Positions 16,508 to 24,723 are shown, counted from the first letter of the stretch. The stretch is DNA of 39,478 bases from JBMYYE01 sp049609065 (GCA_049609065.1 JBMYYE010000010.1:1-39478); one strand, 5' to 3'. Made by a program: numbers and translations. Notes: generated by a model not told the origin, from the sequence alone.

Positions 16508-16537
16508 GGTCTGGCGCAATTCAACGGGAGAAAACTT

Positions 16538-17257
16538 ATGAAAAAACTTATCATCAGCACAGCAGCACTTGCCCTCAGCGCAAGTTTTGCATTGGCAGGC
16601 GACATGAAAACTGTTCGCCTCGGCACCGAAGGCGCTTATGCGCCTTGGAACTTCACAAATGACGCTGGCGAAATCGACGGCTTTGAGCGCGACTTGGGCG
16701 ATGAGCTCTGCAAACGTGCATCTTTGAAATGTGAGTGGGTCAAAAACGAATGGGACACAATCATCCCGAACCTCGTATCTGGCAACTATGACGCGATCAT
16801 CGCGGGCATGTCCATCACGGATGAGCGCAAAGAAACCATTGATTTCACACAAGCTTACACACCAGCAGATCCATCTGCATATGCAGCAATGTCCAAAGAC
16901 GTTGACGTCACCAAAGGCGTAATTGCAGCCCAAGCAACAACAATCCAAGCGGCATTTGTTGCGGAACAAGGTTGGACTTTGGTTGAATTTGCGACACCAG
17001 AAGAAACAGTAGCTGCTGTGAAAAACGGTGAAGCTGATGCTGTGCTTGCGGACAAATCTTTCATCGACACCATGCTTTCAGATGGTGGCTTGATGCGTCT
17101 TGAGCGTATGGAAAGCATCGGCGGCGGTGTTGGCATGGGCATTCGCAAAAGCGATGCTGAATTGCGCGCCACATTCGATACAGCCATTCAATCCATGAAA
17201 GATGACGGCACTTTGAACACCCTCATCGAAAAATGGGAAGTGTCCACAAAGTGGTAA
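16538..17257 (+). CDS. Periplasmic polar/basic amino-acid-binding protein (HisJ/ArgT type)
   Basis: A 239-residue solute-binding protein of family 3. The signal peptide is clear: MKK, a hydrophobic stretch, then ALA and cleavage after about residue 20. The mature protein has TVRLGTEGAYAPWNFTNDAGEIDGFERDLG, the family start block, and WDTIIPNLVSGNYDAIIAGMSIT, the first hinge block. The pattern fits lysine/arginine/ornithine or histidine binders, but the ligand cannot be fixed by reading. GGGAG seven bases before the ATG is a strong ribosome-binding site, much better than that of the ATPase gene. A terminator-like hairpin at 17306-17331 follows, which would favour high binding-protein levels relative to the permeases. 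Confidence 0.92.
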   Translation: MKKLIISTAALALSASFALAGDMKTVRLGTEGAYAPWNFTNDAGEIDGFERDLGDELCKRASLKCEWVKNEWDTIIPNLVSGNYDAIIAGMSITDERKETIDFTQAYTPADPSAYAAMSKDVDVTKGVIAAQATTIQAAFVAEQGWTLVEFATPEETVAAVKNGEADAVLADKSFIDTMLSDGGLMRLERMESIGGGVGMGIRKSDAELRATFDTAIQSMKDDGTLNTLIEKWEVSTKW

Positions 17258-17305
17258 TCTAACCTGACTGGGACTTTTGCCTCGCAGAGGTCCCAAACTC
17301 TATAG

Positions 17306-17331
17306 CGCAAGGCCCCACGGCCTTGCGTTTT
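17306..17331 (+). terminator. Intercistronic terminator/attenuator after the binding-protein gene
   Basis: CGCAAGGCC (17306-17314), loop CCAC, GGCCTTGCG (17319-17327), then TTTT. A perfect nine-base stem lies between the binding-protein and permease genes. A weaker nested stem (GGGA...TCCC around CCTC-GCA-GAGG) precedes it at about 17270-17294. Partial termination here would set the usual excess of binding protein over membrane subunits. Confidence 0.8.
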
Positions 17332-17356
17332 CATAAGATAGAACAGTTGTCTCACG

Positions 17357-18241
17357 ATGTTTTCCTATTGCACCGACCCATCCCAACTAGAGGGCCTGAC
17401 TTGGCTTTCGTGCTACCTTACCACAGGCAAGCACATGTCGTTTTACGCGTCATTTGGAACCGTATTGGTGCTATTGGCAATCACCGCCCCCGTCGCCTTA
17501 GGCTTTGGGTTTATGGGGGCTATGGCCTCCCGGTCTCGCATTGCGCCCTTGCGTTGGCTTGGCAAAGGATACACCGCTATTGTTCGCGGCGTTCCTGACA
17601 TTGCCTTTTTCATGTTCTTTGTCATCGCCTTGGATCAAGGTTTTGAATATCTCCGCCACAAAACAAAATGCCCTGATTGGGATGCAGCCATCCGTCAAGG
17701 TAGCGATTTTGTTGTCTGTGCAGAGGCGAAATTACCGCTCTCTACAAGCCCGCAATGGGTGCATGAAACCTATGGGTTTGCACTCGCGGTGCTTACCTTT
17801 GCACTGGTTTTTGGGGCCTTTGCCTCCAACGTGCTTTTTGGCGCAATGAAAGCCGTGCCTCGTGCCCAAATGGAAACCGCCGCCAGCTACGGCATGACAC
17901 GCCGCCAACGGTTTTGGCGCATCATGGTGCCGCAAATGTGGGTCTATGCCCTCCCTGGGTTGTCAAACCTTTGGATGGTTTTGATCAAAGCAACCCCCCT
18001 TCTCTTTTTGCTGGGCGTCGAAGACATCGTCTATTGGGCCCGCGATTTGGGGGGGACAAAAACGGCGCGTTTCTCGGATTATCCTCATGAAAACTGGCAC
18101 ATGTATTATTTCTTTGCGCTGTTGGTGTTCTATCTCGCCTTCACGAGTGTGAGTGAACGCATCTTTAAGCGCCTCTCCATTCGCCTTTCTCACGGACAGG
18201 CCACCGCCGCAGGTGAAGCCCAAAGAAAGGCCACATCATGA
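17357..18241 (+). CDS. Amino-acid ABC transporter permease (HisQ type)
   Basis: A 294-residue inner-membrane permease. Hydrophobic helices include FGTVLVLLAITAPVALGFGF and FALAVLTFALVFGAFASNVL. The coupling-helix EAA block reads ETAASYGMTRRQRFWRIMVPQ near residue 174. A hydrophilic insert with several Cys and Lys (HKTKCPDWDAAIRQGSDFVVC) lies between helices and probably faces the periplasm. This makes it longer than E. coli HisQ and resembles roseobacter arginine/ornithine-type permeases. Ribosome-binding site weak. It overlaps the next permease gene by four bases (ATGA). Confidence 0.9.
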   Translation: MFSYCTDPSQLEGLTWLSCYLTTGKHMSFYASFGTVLVLLAITAPVALGFGFMGAMASRSRIAPLRWLGKGYTAIVRGVPDIAFFMFFVIALDQGFEYLRHKTKCPDWDAAIRQGSDFVVCAEAKLPLSTSPQWVHETYGFALAVLTFALVFGAFASNVLFGAMKAVPRAQMETAASYGMTRRQRFWRIMVPQMWVYALPGLSNLWMVLIKATPLLFLLGVEDIVYWARDLGGTKTARFSDYPHENWHMYYFFALLVFYLAFTSVSERIFKRLSIRLSHGQATAAGEAQRKATS

Positions 18242-19044
18242 GCTGCCTTCAAACCATCCATGATTACAGCCTGCGTTCAATCGGTATTGGTGAACGCCTC
18301 CTGCCACGTGGGGATTACACCCTTTGCGAACAAATCACCTTGATCGGGTCAGGCATGATTTGGAACATTTATTTCGGCTTGATCGCAATTATATTTGGGT
18401 TCTTTGCCGCAACCGCCATGGCCATGGGGAAATCCAGTTCAAATAAATGGCTGCGCGCCCCATCTGAATTTTTCATCTACGTCTTTCGTGGATCGCCGCT
18501 TTTCATTCAGTTTTTCTTTGCCTATGCGGTGTTTTTAACCGTAAAGCAAAGCATCCCATTTTTGCAGCCGCTCACATCCGCATGGCTGGGGGCGACGCTT
18601 GTGCTCTTTTGCAACACCACAGCGTATTCCGCGGAGATTTTCTATGGTGCACTTCGCTCCATCCCCAAAGGGGATATTGAGGCCGCCGATGCCTATGGGC
18701 TTGAAGGCTGGGCACGATTTAGACGCATCACATGGCCAACAATGCTACGCCTTGCTTGGCCGTCATATACCAATGAAGCCATCTTTTTGTTTCATGCCAC
18801 GGCGCTTGTGTTTTTCTCTGGGTTTCCCGTCTGGCAACAACGCGGTGATGCGCTCTACTATGCGAGCTATTTTGCGGATAAGACCTTCAATCCGTTCATT
18901 CCCTACCCTATTTTAGCGGGCTTTTTTATCCTTCTCACCTTGTGTGTTATTGGCATTTTTAGTGCGATAAACCGCCGTCTCAATCGTCACCTCCCTCAAG
19001 AGCGCAAAGTGAAATTGCGCATTCGTCCGCAAATCATCCGTTAA
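18238..19044 (+). CDS. Amino-acid ABC transporter permease (HisM type)
   Basis: A 268-residue second permease of the same importer. Helices include WNIYFGLIAIIFGFFAATAM and YPILAGFFILLTLCVIGIFS. FIYVFRGSPLFIQFFFAY is the conserved RGxPLxxQ block, and the EAA coupling loop reads EAADAYGLEGWARFRRITWP near residue 144. The four-base ATGA overlap with the preceding permease gene implies coupled translation and a heterodimeric pore. The amidotransferase-like gene follows about 20 bases later. Confidence 0.92.
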   Translation: MSCLQTIHDYSLRSIGIGERLLPRGDYTLCEQITLIGSGMIWNIYFGLIAIIFGFFAATAMAMGKSSSNKWLRAPSEFFIYVFRGSPLFIQFFFAYAVFLTVKQSIPFLQPLTSAWLGATLVLFCNTTAYSAEIFYGALRSIPKGDIEAADAYGLEGWARFRRITWPTMLRLAWPSYTNEAIFLFHATALVFFSGFPVWQQRGDALYYASYFADKTFNPFIPYPILAGFFILLTLCVIGIFSAINRRLNRHLPQERKVKLRIRPQIIR

Positions 19045-19065
19045 CCCTGATATGTGAGCGCAGAT

Positions 19066-19770
19066 ATGAAAATTGGCATCCTGCAATGTGGCCATAGCCA
19101 CCCTGATGTTATTGCAAAACACGGCGATTTCGATCAGATGTTTATCGCCTTACTTTCGACGTCTGGTTTTGAATTTCAGACCTATAATGTCGTCGATATG
19201 GAGTTCCCCGACCACGTGGGTGCGGCCGATGGCTGGCTCCTTACGGGCTCACCCCACGGGGCCTATGAAACACACGCCTTTATCCCCCCACTGACGGCCC
19301 TTATTCGTGAAATTCACACCGCAAAACGCCCCATGGTTGGCATTTGCTTTGGTCATCAAATCATTGCTCAGGCCATGGGGGGAACCGTTGAAAAATACGA
19401 AGGGGGCTGGGCCATTGGCCAACAGGAGTATGTATTTTCCGATGCCTTTGCCCACCTTGGTCAGGTCACGTTAAACGCGTGGCATCAAGATCAGGTCACG
19501 CGATGCCCAGATGGGGCAAAAACCATTGCCCAAAACGCTTTTTGTCAACATGCAGGGCTTATCTATGGGGATGAAATCTTCACCTTGCAGGCACATCCAG
19601 AAATCCGCAATCCGATCTTACAAGAGTATATCAAGGCCCGTGGCGGGGATCCCGCATTGCCCAAAGATTTGATGGCGCACGCGAAATCTCTCCAAGAATG
19701 TCCGACAGACGATCTCCTCCTTGCAGAAGAGATCGCGCAGTTTTTCAAGAAAACCCAAGGGGCTACTTAG
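19066..19770 (+). CDS. Class I glutamine-amidotransferase-like protein
   Basis: A 234-residue stand-alone protein of the GuaA-like amidotransferase family. The nucleophilic Cys lies in VGICFGHQI (about residue 94). The His-Glu pair is in LQAHPEI, so the catalytic triad appears intact. LLTGSPHGAYE forms the oxyanion region. Such proteins next to amino-acid importers may hydrolyse gamma-glutamyl or amide bonds of the imported compound; the substrate is unknown. I start at the ATG at 19066 (MKIGILQCGH), which matches the family start, with GAG upstream. A GTG at 19054 is the alternative. It ends four bases before the convergent phaR stop, leaving no room for a terminator. Confidence 0.83.
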   Translation: MKIGILQCGHSHPDVIAKHGDFDQMFIALLSTSGFEFQTYNVVDMEFPDHVGAADGWLLTGSPHGAYETHAFIPPLTALIREIHTAKRPMVGICFGHQIIAQAMGGTVEKYEGGWAIGQQEYVFSDAFAHLGQVTLNAWHQDQVTRCPDGAKTIAQNAFCQHAGLIYGDEIFTLQAHPEIRNPILQEYIKARGGDPALPKDLMAHAKSLQECPTDDLLLAEEIAQFFKKTQGAT

Positions 19771-19774
19771 ACTG

Positions 19775-20329
19775 CTATTTCTTATTCATTTTGGAAAGCT
19801 GTTCTTGCAATGCTGCGAGCTGTGATCGAATCGCGTGGAGCTCTTCATTCTCAGCGGCAGGTGCTGCGGGTGCAGTATCGGTTTTGCCCGGGCTATTCCA
19901 GCCGCCCATCATAGCCTGCATGAAAGCCTGCTGTTGGGCTTGCATCGCTTCAAATCCTGGCATGGACGCCATGGGATTTATCGATGTGAGGTTCTCCATG
20001 ATCTGTGACTGACCATCGCGTAGCATTTCAAAGCTCGCAGCAAGAAACTCCGGAACAACAGATTGTGTTTCAGACGTATAAGATCGCACCAAATCAGTTA
20101 ACACGTTGATTGGAAGAACATTTTCGCCGCGGCTTTCATGTTCCGCTACAATTTGAAGCAAAAATTGACGGGTGAGGTCATCGCCAGATTTCAAATCAAT
20201 AATCTGGATTTCACGCCCTTCACGAATAAAGCCTGCAATATCTTCAAGCGTCACATAATCAGAGGTTTCTGTATTATACAGACGACGACTTGCATAGCGT
20301 TTAATCAACAATGGTTTTGCTTCGGTCAC
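19775..20329 (-). CDS. phaR: PhaR, polyhydroxyalkanoate synthesis repressor
   Basis: A 184-residue regulator. The N-terminal PHB/PHA accumulation DNA-binding domain (LIKRYASRRLYNTETSDYVT, residues 8-27) is nearly invariant in the family. The middle domain follows (FIREGREIQIIDLKSGDDLT). The C-terminus is Met/Gln-rich and then a coiled-coil-like helix (EELHAIRSQLAALQEQLSKM). PhaR represses phasin genes and is released when it binds nascent PHA granules (family knowledge). The start codon is GTG at 20329 with AGGG upstream. A near-match to the CTGC-N3-GCAG operator lies 23 bases upstream (20352-20362), suggesting weak autoregulation. Confidence 0.94.
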   Translation of the reverse strand: MTEAKPLLIKRYASRRLYNTETSDYVTLEDIAGFIREGREIQIIDLKSGDDLTRQFLLQIVAEHESRGENVLPINVLTDLVRSYTSETQSVVPEFLAASFEMLRDGQSQIMENLTSINPMASMPGFEAMQAQQQAFMQAMMGGWNSPGKTDTAPAAPAAENEELHAIRSQLAALQEQLSKMNKK

Positions 20330-20351
20330 GTGATTTCCCTGTCTTCATTTT

Positions 20352-20362
20352 CCGCACTGCAG
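20352..20362. promoter_or_regulatory. Near-match PhaR site upstream of phaR
   Basis: CCGCACTGCAG differs from CTGC-N3-GCAG at one position. It lies 23 bases upstream of the phaR GTG. It may give weaker autoregulation than the two perfect sites at phaP. Confidence 0.4.
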
Positions 20363-20384
20363 AGAAGCTTAGGACAGTTCGCAG

Positions 20385-20419
20385 AAAAAAGAAAGGGCAA
20401 GCCCGATAAAGGCTTGCCC
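20385..20419 (-). terminator. Intrinsic terminator of the phasin gene
   Basis: On the minus strand: GGGCAAGCC (20419-20411), seven-base loop, GGCTTGCCC (20403-20395), then a T-rich run broken by one C (20394-20385). The nine-base stem is perfect. It lies between phaP and phaR and separates abundant phasin mRNA from the regulator. Confidence 0.9.
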
Positions 20420-20472
20420 AAAGTCAGATCCAGACAGGGAGGTAAAAAAACCGGATCTATACCGTAATCAAA

Positions 20473-20916
20473 TTAAGCAGCTTTCGTTGCTTTTTTTGCA
20501 GCTTTCGTTACTTCGTCAGTTGCTTTTTTAACTGCAGCTTGAGCTTCTTCGCCCATGTCTTTGCCTGCAGAAAGCATCAACTCAACTGTTTCCATTTGAA
20601 CGTTTTTTGCAACTTCAGCAAAAGCAGCCATGTTTTCAGCAGCCATTTCAGCAGACGCGGATGCGAATGATGTCAATGCTTCTGAATAGGCTTGTGGCTC
20701 TTGCTGTACTTTAGACGCGTCGCCCATTTTAGAAAGTGTCTCTTTTGTCCACTTTGAAGAAATCGCTGCGGATTTCTCAGCAGCTTCAAGAGCTACTTTA
20801 GAGAATTTTTCGCCCATTTGAGCTTGGTTTTTAAACGCATCTTGCAAAGAAGATGTGTCTACTGGGAATGCGCCCATCATGTCTTGGACCATTTTTGAAA
20901 AGTCTGCGTTTGCCAT
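20473..20916 (-). CDS. phaP: Phasin, PHA-granule-associated protein
   Basis: A 147-residue, Ala/Glu/Lys-rich helical protein that coats polyhydroxyalkanoate granules. It starts MANADFSKMVQDMMGAFPVD, has a phasin-2-type helical core (FKNQAQMGEKFSKVALEAAE and ALTSFASASAEMAAENMAAF), and ends in a Lys/Ala tail (KKATDEVTKAAKKATKAA). GGAGA lies upstream of the ATG. The context is decisive: phaC upstream and phaR downstream on the same strand, with two perfect PhaR-type sites in the promoter and its own terminator. Codon choice looks more uniform than in its neighbours, as expected for a highly expressed protein. Confidence 0.92.
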   Translation of the reverse strand: MANADFSKMVQDMMGAFPVDTSSLQDAFKNQAQMGEKFSKVALEAAEKSAAISSKWTKETLSKMGDASKVQQEPQAYSEALTSFASASAEMAAENMAAFAEVAKNVQMETVELMLSAGKDMGEEAQAAVKKATDEVTKAAKKATKAA

Positions 20917-20991
20917 TGTCTTGTCTCCAGATTGAGGCTCTGCACAACTGCGTACCTCGAAGTTTCACTAATTCTGAAAACAATATGCATT

Positions 20992-21031
20992 CTGCGGTGC
21001 AGCATTGCAAGTTTTTTCTGCTGCACCGCAG
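20992..21031. promoter_or_regulatory. PhaR operator pair upstream of phaP
   Basis: Two perfect CTGC-N3-GCAG sites, CTGCGGTGCAG (20992-21002) and CTGCACCGCAG (21021-21031). Each extends outward into a 13-base perfect inverted repeat (20992-21004 with 21019-21031). A TTGCAA sits between the halves. CTGC-N3-GCAG-type TGC-rich palindromes are the reported targets of PhaR in Rhodobacter-type bacteria. The position, about 75-115 bases upstream of the phasin ATG, fits an operator overlapping its promoter. Confidence 0.78.
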
Positions 21032-21067
21032 CATAAAAGTGCAAAACTATATAAAAACAACGCGTTA

Positions 21068-22876
21068 CTATGCAGTCACATACGTTCCGGGCGCATCGCA
21101 CAGCACGGGATGCTCCGAATCACCATATGCACGTGCAGCAATTTCAGCCCCTGAACGCCCTGCAACCCAGGTTTCCCAAAGTGGCCACCATGAGCCTTGG
21201 TTGAAATCGGCGCTGGCTTGCCATGCCTCAGGTGCCCCGGAAACAGGTCCTTTATTGGTATAGTGGCCATATTTGTTTTTACTCGGCGGGTTCACGATGC
21301 CCGCGATATGACCCGATTCAGAAAGGATAAACGTTTTGTCCTTACTCCCAAACTGCGCCATGCCGTTAAAGGATGCTTTCCACGCCGCGATGTGATCCGT
21401 TTCACACGCAATGGCGCAAATCGGCACTTGGATATCCGCAAGCGATAAAGTTTCGCCGCATAATTCAATCGTTCCCTCAGCAAGCCGATTGCCTTGACAT
21501 AACCACCGCAGATATTCGACCGCCATGCGCGCAGGGAGGTTCGTACTATCACCATTCCAATACAGAAGATCGAAAGCTGGCGGGGCCTCCCCCATCATAT
21601 AAGATTTAATCGCCGGACCATAAACCAAGTCATTGGAACGCATATAGCTAAAGGTGCGTGACATAAACAAAGACCGCAATATCCCGTTTTCTGCAACCTC
21701 ACGTTCGATCCCATCCACAAAGCTATTGTCGAGGAATACACCGACTTCCCCTTGATCTGAGAAATCCGTAAGCGTTGTGAAATAAGTCGCAGATTTCACC
21801 GAACTATCCCCGCGTTTTTCCATCAACGCCAAGGTCAAAGACAACGTCGTGCCGGCGATACAATATCCAACGGCGTTGACTTGTTTTTCGCCGGTAATGG
21901 ATTTCACCTCAGAAATTGCGCGGATGAATCCCTCTTCCACATAGGTGTCCATTCCGACATCCGCATAGCCTTGATCTGGGTTCACCCATGACACAACAAA
22001 GAGCGTATAGCCCTGATCCACAACCCATTTGATGAACGAATTCTGGGGCTTTAAGTCGAGGATATAGAATTTGTTAATCCACGGTGGGAATACCACAATC
22101 GGCGTGGTTTTAACGGTTTTGGTTGTTGGCGCATATTGGATCAATTCAAACATCTTATTGCGAAAAACAACCTTCCCTTCGCTGCTCGCAATGTTTTCCC
22201 CAACGGTAAATGCCTTCTTATCGGCCAAAGTCACGAGGAGTTCACCATCGTTTTCCTCGATATCACGTACCATATTTTCAAGCCCATCAACGAGGCTCTG
22301 GCCTTCGGTTTCAACGGCCTTATTTAAGGCATCTGGGTTGGTTGCCAAAAAATTGGTCGGCGCCATGAGGTTCATGATTTGCTCGGAAAAGAACTCAATC
22401 TGGTCACGTTCTTTTGCGTCCAAACCATCGAGGCCCTCCACCATATCGCGCATGGCATCGGTGTTGATCATATATTGCTGCTTGAGGAAGTTAAAATAGG
22501 GATGCGTATCCCAAAGCGGGTTGGAAAACCGGCGATCCTTGGGGGTTGGATCCGTCGGGGCCACAAACTTCCCCTTATTTATAAGATCTTGCGCCTCCAC
22601 ATAATGTCTGAGCGATTTCCCCCAATAGCTCACTTGCTGTTCAAGGATCTTTGCGGGATTGCCCATCATTTCGGCGGCATAGGCCGTGGCGGCTTTGATA
22701 GCGATATCCGTGCCGGGGCCTTGAAGGCTCGGATCAATAGACTTTTTATCTGACATCGCAGAGACCAGCCTTTTTGACAGTTCCTCGATGCGCGCAATAT
22801 TCGCGTTCATCTTTGCAAGATCTTTGTCTGCCTCTGCTGTTTTGGCCTCATTCTCTGCGGTTGTCGTTTGTGTCAT
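21068..22876 (-). CDS. phaC: Class I polyhydroxyalkanoate synthase
   Basis: A 602-residue polymerase joining 3-hydroxyacyl-CoA units (usually 3-hydroxybutyryl-CoA) into storage polyester on granules. The N-terminal PhaC domain includes RRFSNPLWDTHPYFNFLKQQ. The alpha/beta hydrolase core has the lipase-like box GYCIAGT with nucleophile C339, the catalytic acid D494 in CETDHIAAW and H523 in SGHIAGIVNPP. The conserved Trp in PFPPWINKFYILDL-type block is present (VVFPPWINKFYILDLKP). Length is class I and no PhaE partner is needed. GGAGGACGG upstream of the ATG is strong. It is the first gene of the phaC-phaP-phaR line and divergent from the depolymerase gene. Confidence 0.96.
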   Translation of the reverse strand: MTQTTTAENEAKTAEADKDLAKMNANIARIEELSKRLVSAMSDKKSIDPSLQGPGTDIAIKAATAYAAEMMGNPAKILEQQVSYWGKSLRHYVEAQDLINKGKFVAPTDPTPKDRRFSNPLWDTHPYFNFLKQQYMINTDAMRDMVEGLDGLDAKERDQIEFFSEQIMNLMAPTNFLATNPDALNKAVETEGQSLVDGLENMVRDIEENDGELLVTLADKKAFTVGENIASSEGKVVFRNKMFELIQYAPTTKTVKTTPIVVFPPWINKFYILDLKPQNSFIKWVVDQGYTLFVVSWVNPDQGYADVGMDTYVEEGFIRAISEVKSITGEKQVNAVGYCIAGTTLSLTLALMEKRGDSSVKSATYFTTLTDFSDQGEVGVFLDNSFVDGIEREVAENGILRSLFMSRTFSYMRSNDLVYGPAIKSYMMGEAPPAFDLLYWNGDSTNLPARMAVEYLRWLCQGNRLAEGTIELCGETLSLADIQVPICAIACETDHIAAWKASFNGMAQFGSKDKTFILSESGHIAGIVNPPSKNKYGHYTNKGPVSGAPEAWQASADFNQGSWWPLWETWVAGRSGAEIAARAYGDSEHPVLCDAPGTYVTA

Positions 22877-23032
22877 TGATTTCCGTCCTCCCCATTATGC
22901 GCCATATTCAATATATTTTGCAGTTGCAGCATTTTTAAAATGATGCATACTACCATGATGCAAAATAATCGTGCTTTGCAAAGGGGCAATAGGACAGATT
23001 GTTACATTAAAAACAAAAAAGGGTGAAAAAAC
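22877..23032. promoter_or_regulatory. Divergent phaC / phaZ control region with TGC-rich elements
   Basis: This 156-base spacer controls synthesis (phaC, minus) and breakdown (phaZ, plus) of the same polymer. It holds repeated TGC elements: TTTTGCAGTTGCAGCA (22916-22931), two ATGATGCA copies (about 22940 and 22956) and the palindrome CTTTGCAAAG (22974-22983). None is a perfect CTGC-N3-GCAG, but TGC-rich repeats are typical of PhaR targets, so PhaR binding here is plausible. Confidence 0.5.
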
Positions 23033-24292
23033 ATGCGTTTTATGGCTGCTTATGACATGATGGAAACACTGCGCAACACCAATCAGTGGCTTGGGGCCTC
23101 TGCTTTGGCGATGGCGTCCTACCCTGCTTTTGGTGCGGTTCCAAACCCGATGTTTCAGTGGCTGTCTGCTTGGGGGGAAGTCACCGAGCGTACATTTTCG
23201 CGCATGATTACCAAACCTGACTGGGGTCTTCATTCCGTAGTTGGGGAAGATGGCCGAGATCATCTTGTAGAAATTGAAACCATCATTGAACGCCCTTTTG
23301 GCGATCTCATTCACTTTCAAGTCCAAGGCCGCGAAACGCTGGATCGGAAAATTCTGATTGTTGCACCGATGTCGGGTCACTATGCGACTTTGCTCCGTTC
23401 TACCGTTGAAAGCCTACTCGTGGATTGTGAAGTCTATATTACAGATTGGCACAATGCCCGTGACATTCCCGTATCCGAAGGCAAATTCGACATCGAAGAC
23501 TACACTATGTATCTCGTCGATTTTATGCGCGAATTGGGCCCCGAAATTAATGTTCTCGCCGTCTGTCAGCCTGCCCCTTTGACCCTTGCGGCGACCGCGT
23601 ATCTGGCTGCTGAAGACCCCAAATCGCAGCCGCGCACACTTACGCTTGCCGGTGGGCCAATTGATCCTGACGCCGCCCCAACCGAAGTGACCGATTTTGG
23701 CGCACGCATCACGATGGGCCAACTCGAACAATTCGCCATTCAGCGTGTCGGTTTCAAATATAAAGGCGTGGGCCGCAAAGTTTATCCAGGCCTCGCCCAG
23801 CTTTCTTCTTTCATTTCCATGAATTCTGAAACCCACACCAAAGCCTTCCAAGATCAAATTCAGCGCGTTGCCAAAGGCGAAGGCGGGGATCATGATCGGC
23901 ACAATAAATTTTATGATGAATATTTATCTGTGATGGATATGACGGCAGAGTTTTACCTCTCAACTGTGCACCGCATTTTCAAAAACCGAGAAATCGCCAC
24001 CAACACATTTACCGTTGAAGGCAAAGCAGTGGATATCGGAAAAATCACCAATGTGGCTGTGAAAACCGTCGAAGGTGAAAACGACGACATTTCCGCACCA
24101 GGTCAGTGTGTGGCGGCTCTTGATTTGCTCACGGGGCTCCCAGATGAGAAGAAAGCGTCTCACGTGGAACCGGGCGCTGGCCATTATGGTATTTTTGCTG
24201 GCCGGTCATGGCGCGAAAATATCCGCCCGCTCGTGCTCGATTTTATCGACGCGAACGCAAAACCCAAAATGAAAGCAAAAGCGAAAGCTTAA
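23033..24292 (+). CDS. phaZ: Intracellular polyhydroxyalkanoate depolymerase
   Basis: A 419-residue cytoplasmic, granule-bound depolymerase that releases 3-hydroxybutyrate from native PHB. It starts MAAYDMMETLRNTNQW after MRF. The catalytic Cys is in NVLAVCQPAPL (C178), in place of the serine of extracellular enzymes. The C-terminal PHB_depo_C region ends in the catalytic His of EPGAGHYGIFAGR. No signal peptide. The tail is Lys/Ala-rich (KPKMKAKAKA), perhaps for granule or nucleic-acid contact. GGGTG lies before the ATG. It is divergent from phaC. The stop TAA overlaps the stop of the convergent VOC gene. Confidence 0.94.
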   Translation: MRFMAAYDMMETLRNTNQWLGASALAMASYPAFGAVPNPMFQWLSAWGEVTERTFSRMITKPDWGLHSVVGEDGRDHLVEIETIIERPFGDLIHFQVQGRETLDRKILIVAPMSGHYATLLRSTVESLLVDCEVYITDWHNARDIPVSEGKFDIEDYTMYLVDFMRELGPEINVLAVCQPAPLTLAATAYLAAEDPKSQPRTLTLAGGPIDPDAAPTEVTDFGARITMGQLEQFAIQRVGFKYKGVGRKVYPGLAQLSSFISMNSETHTKAFQDQIQRVAKGEGGDHDRHNKFYDEYLSVMDMTAEFYLSTVHRIFKNREIATNTFTVEGKAVDIGKITNVAVKTVEGENDDISAPGQCVAALDLLTGLPDEKKASHVEPGAGHYGIFAGRSWRENIRPLVLDFIDANAKPKMKAKAKA

Positions 24293-24720
24293 GCCGCACC
24301 GTTCCACTGAAATTCCCCGTTTGGCCCAAGCGGGGAAAAAGGATTATGGGCCACTTCCCAAACATGTCCGTCTGGATCCGCAAAATACGCGTGGTATCCG
24401 CCCCAAAACACGTCTTGCGGCGCCTTTAGGATACGCGCACCCGCAGATTTTGCCGCCTCAATCAATGCATCCACATCTTCTTTGCAGCTCAGATTATGGG
24501 CAAAGCTCACCGCAGATGGGCCTGCTTTGGTATCTGCTGGCAATCCCATATCTTCGAAAAGGGCCGCGCGCGGATAAAGTCCGAGCGTTTGCGAAATGAG
24601 GTCAAACGCAATCACCCCGTCGGGGCTATCGACGCGCGCCCATCCTAAGGCTTCGTAAAACTGCGCGGACACATCCATATCCGCGACCCCCAATGTAATC
24701 AGGCTTACGCGTTGTTCCAT
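24289..24720 (-). CDS. VOC-family (glyoxalase/bleomycin-resistance-like) protein
   Basis: A 143-residue protein with the vicinal-oxygen-chelate fold: RVSLITLGVADMDVSAQFYEALGW at the start, AHNLSCKEDVDALIEAAKSAG in the middle and GGYHAYFADPDGHVWEVAHNP at the end with the usual metal-ligand-type His and Glu. The substrate is unknown; members include glyoxalase I, dioxygenases and antibiotic-binding proteins. GGAG precedes the ATG. It follows the alpha/beta hydrolase gene after three bases, so the two form an operon. The last four bases overlap phaZ. Confidence 0.85.
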   Translation of the reverse strand: MEQRVSLITLGVADMDVSAQFYEALGWARVDSPDGVIAFDLISQTLGLYPRAALFEDMGLPADTKAGPSAVSFAHNLSCKEDVDALIEAAKSAGARILKAPQDVFWGGYHAYFADPDGHVWEVAHNPFSPLGPNGEFQWNGAA

Positions 24721-24723
24721 GAC

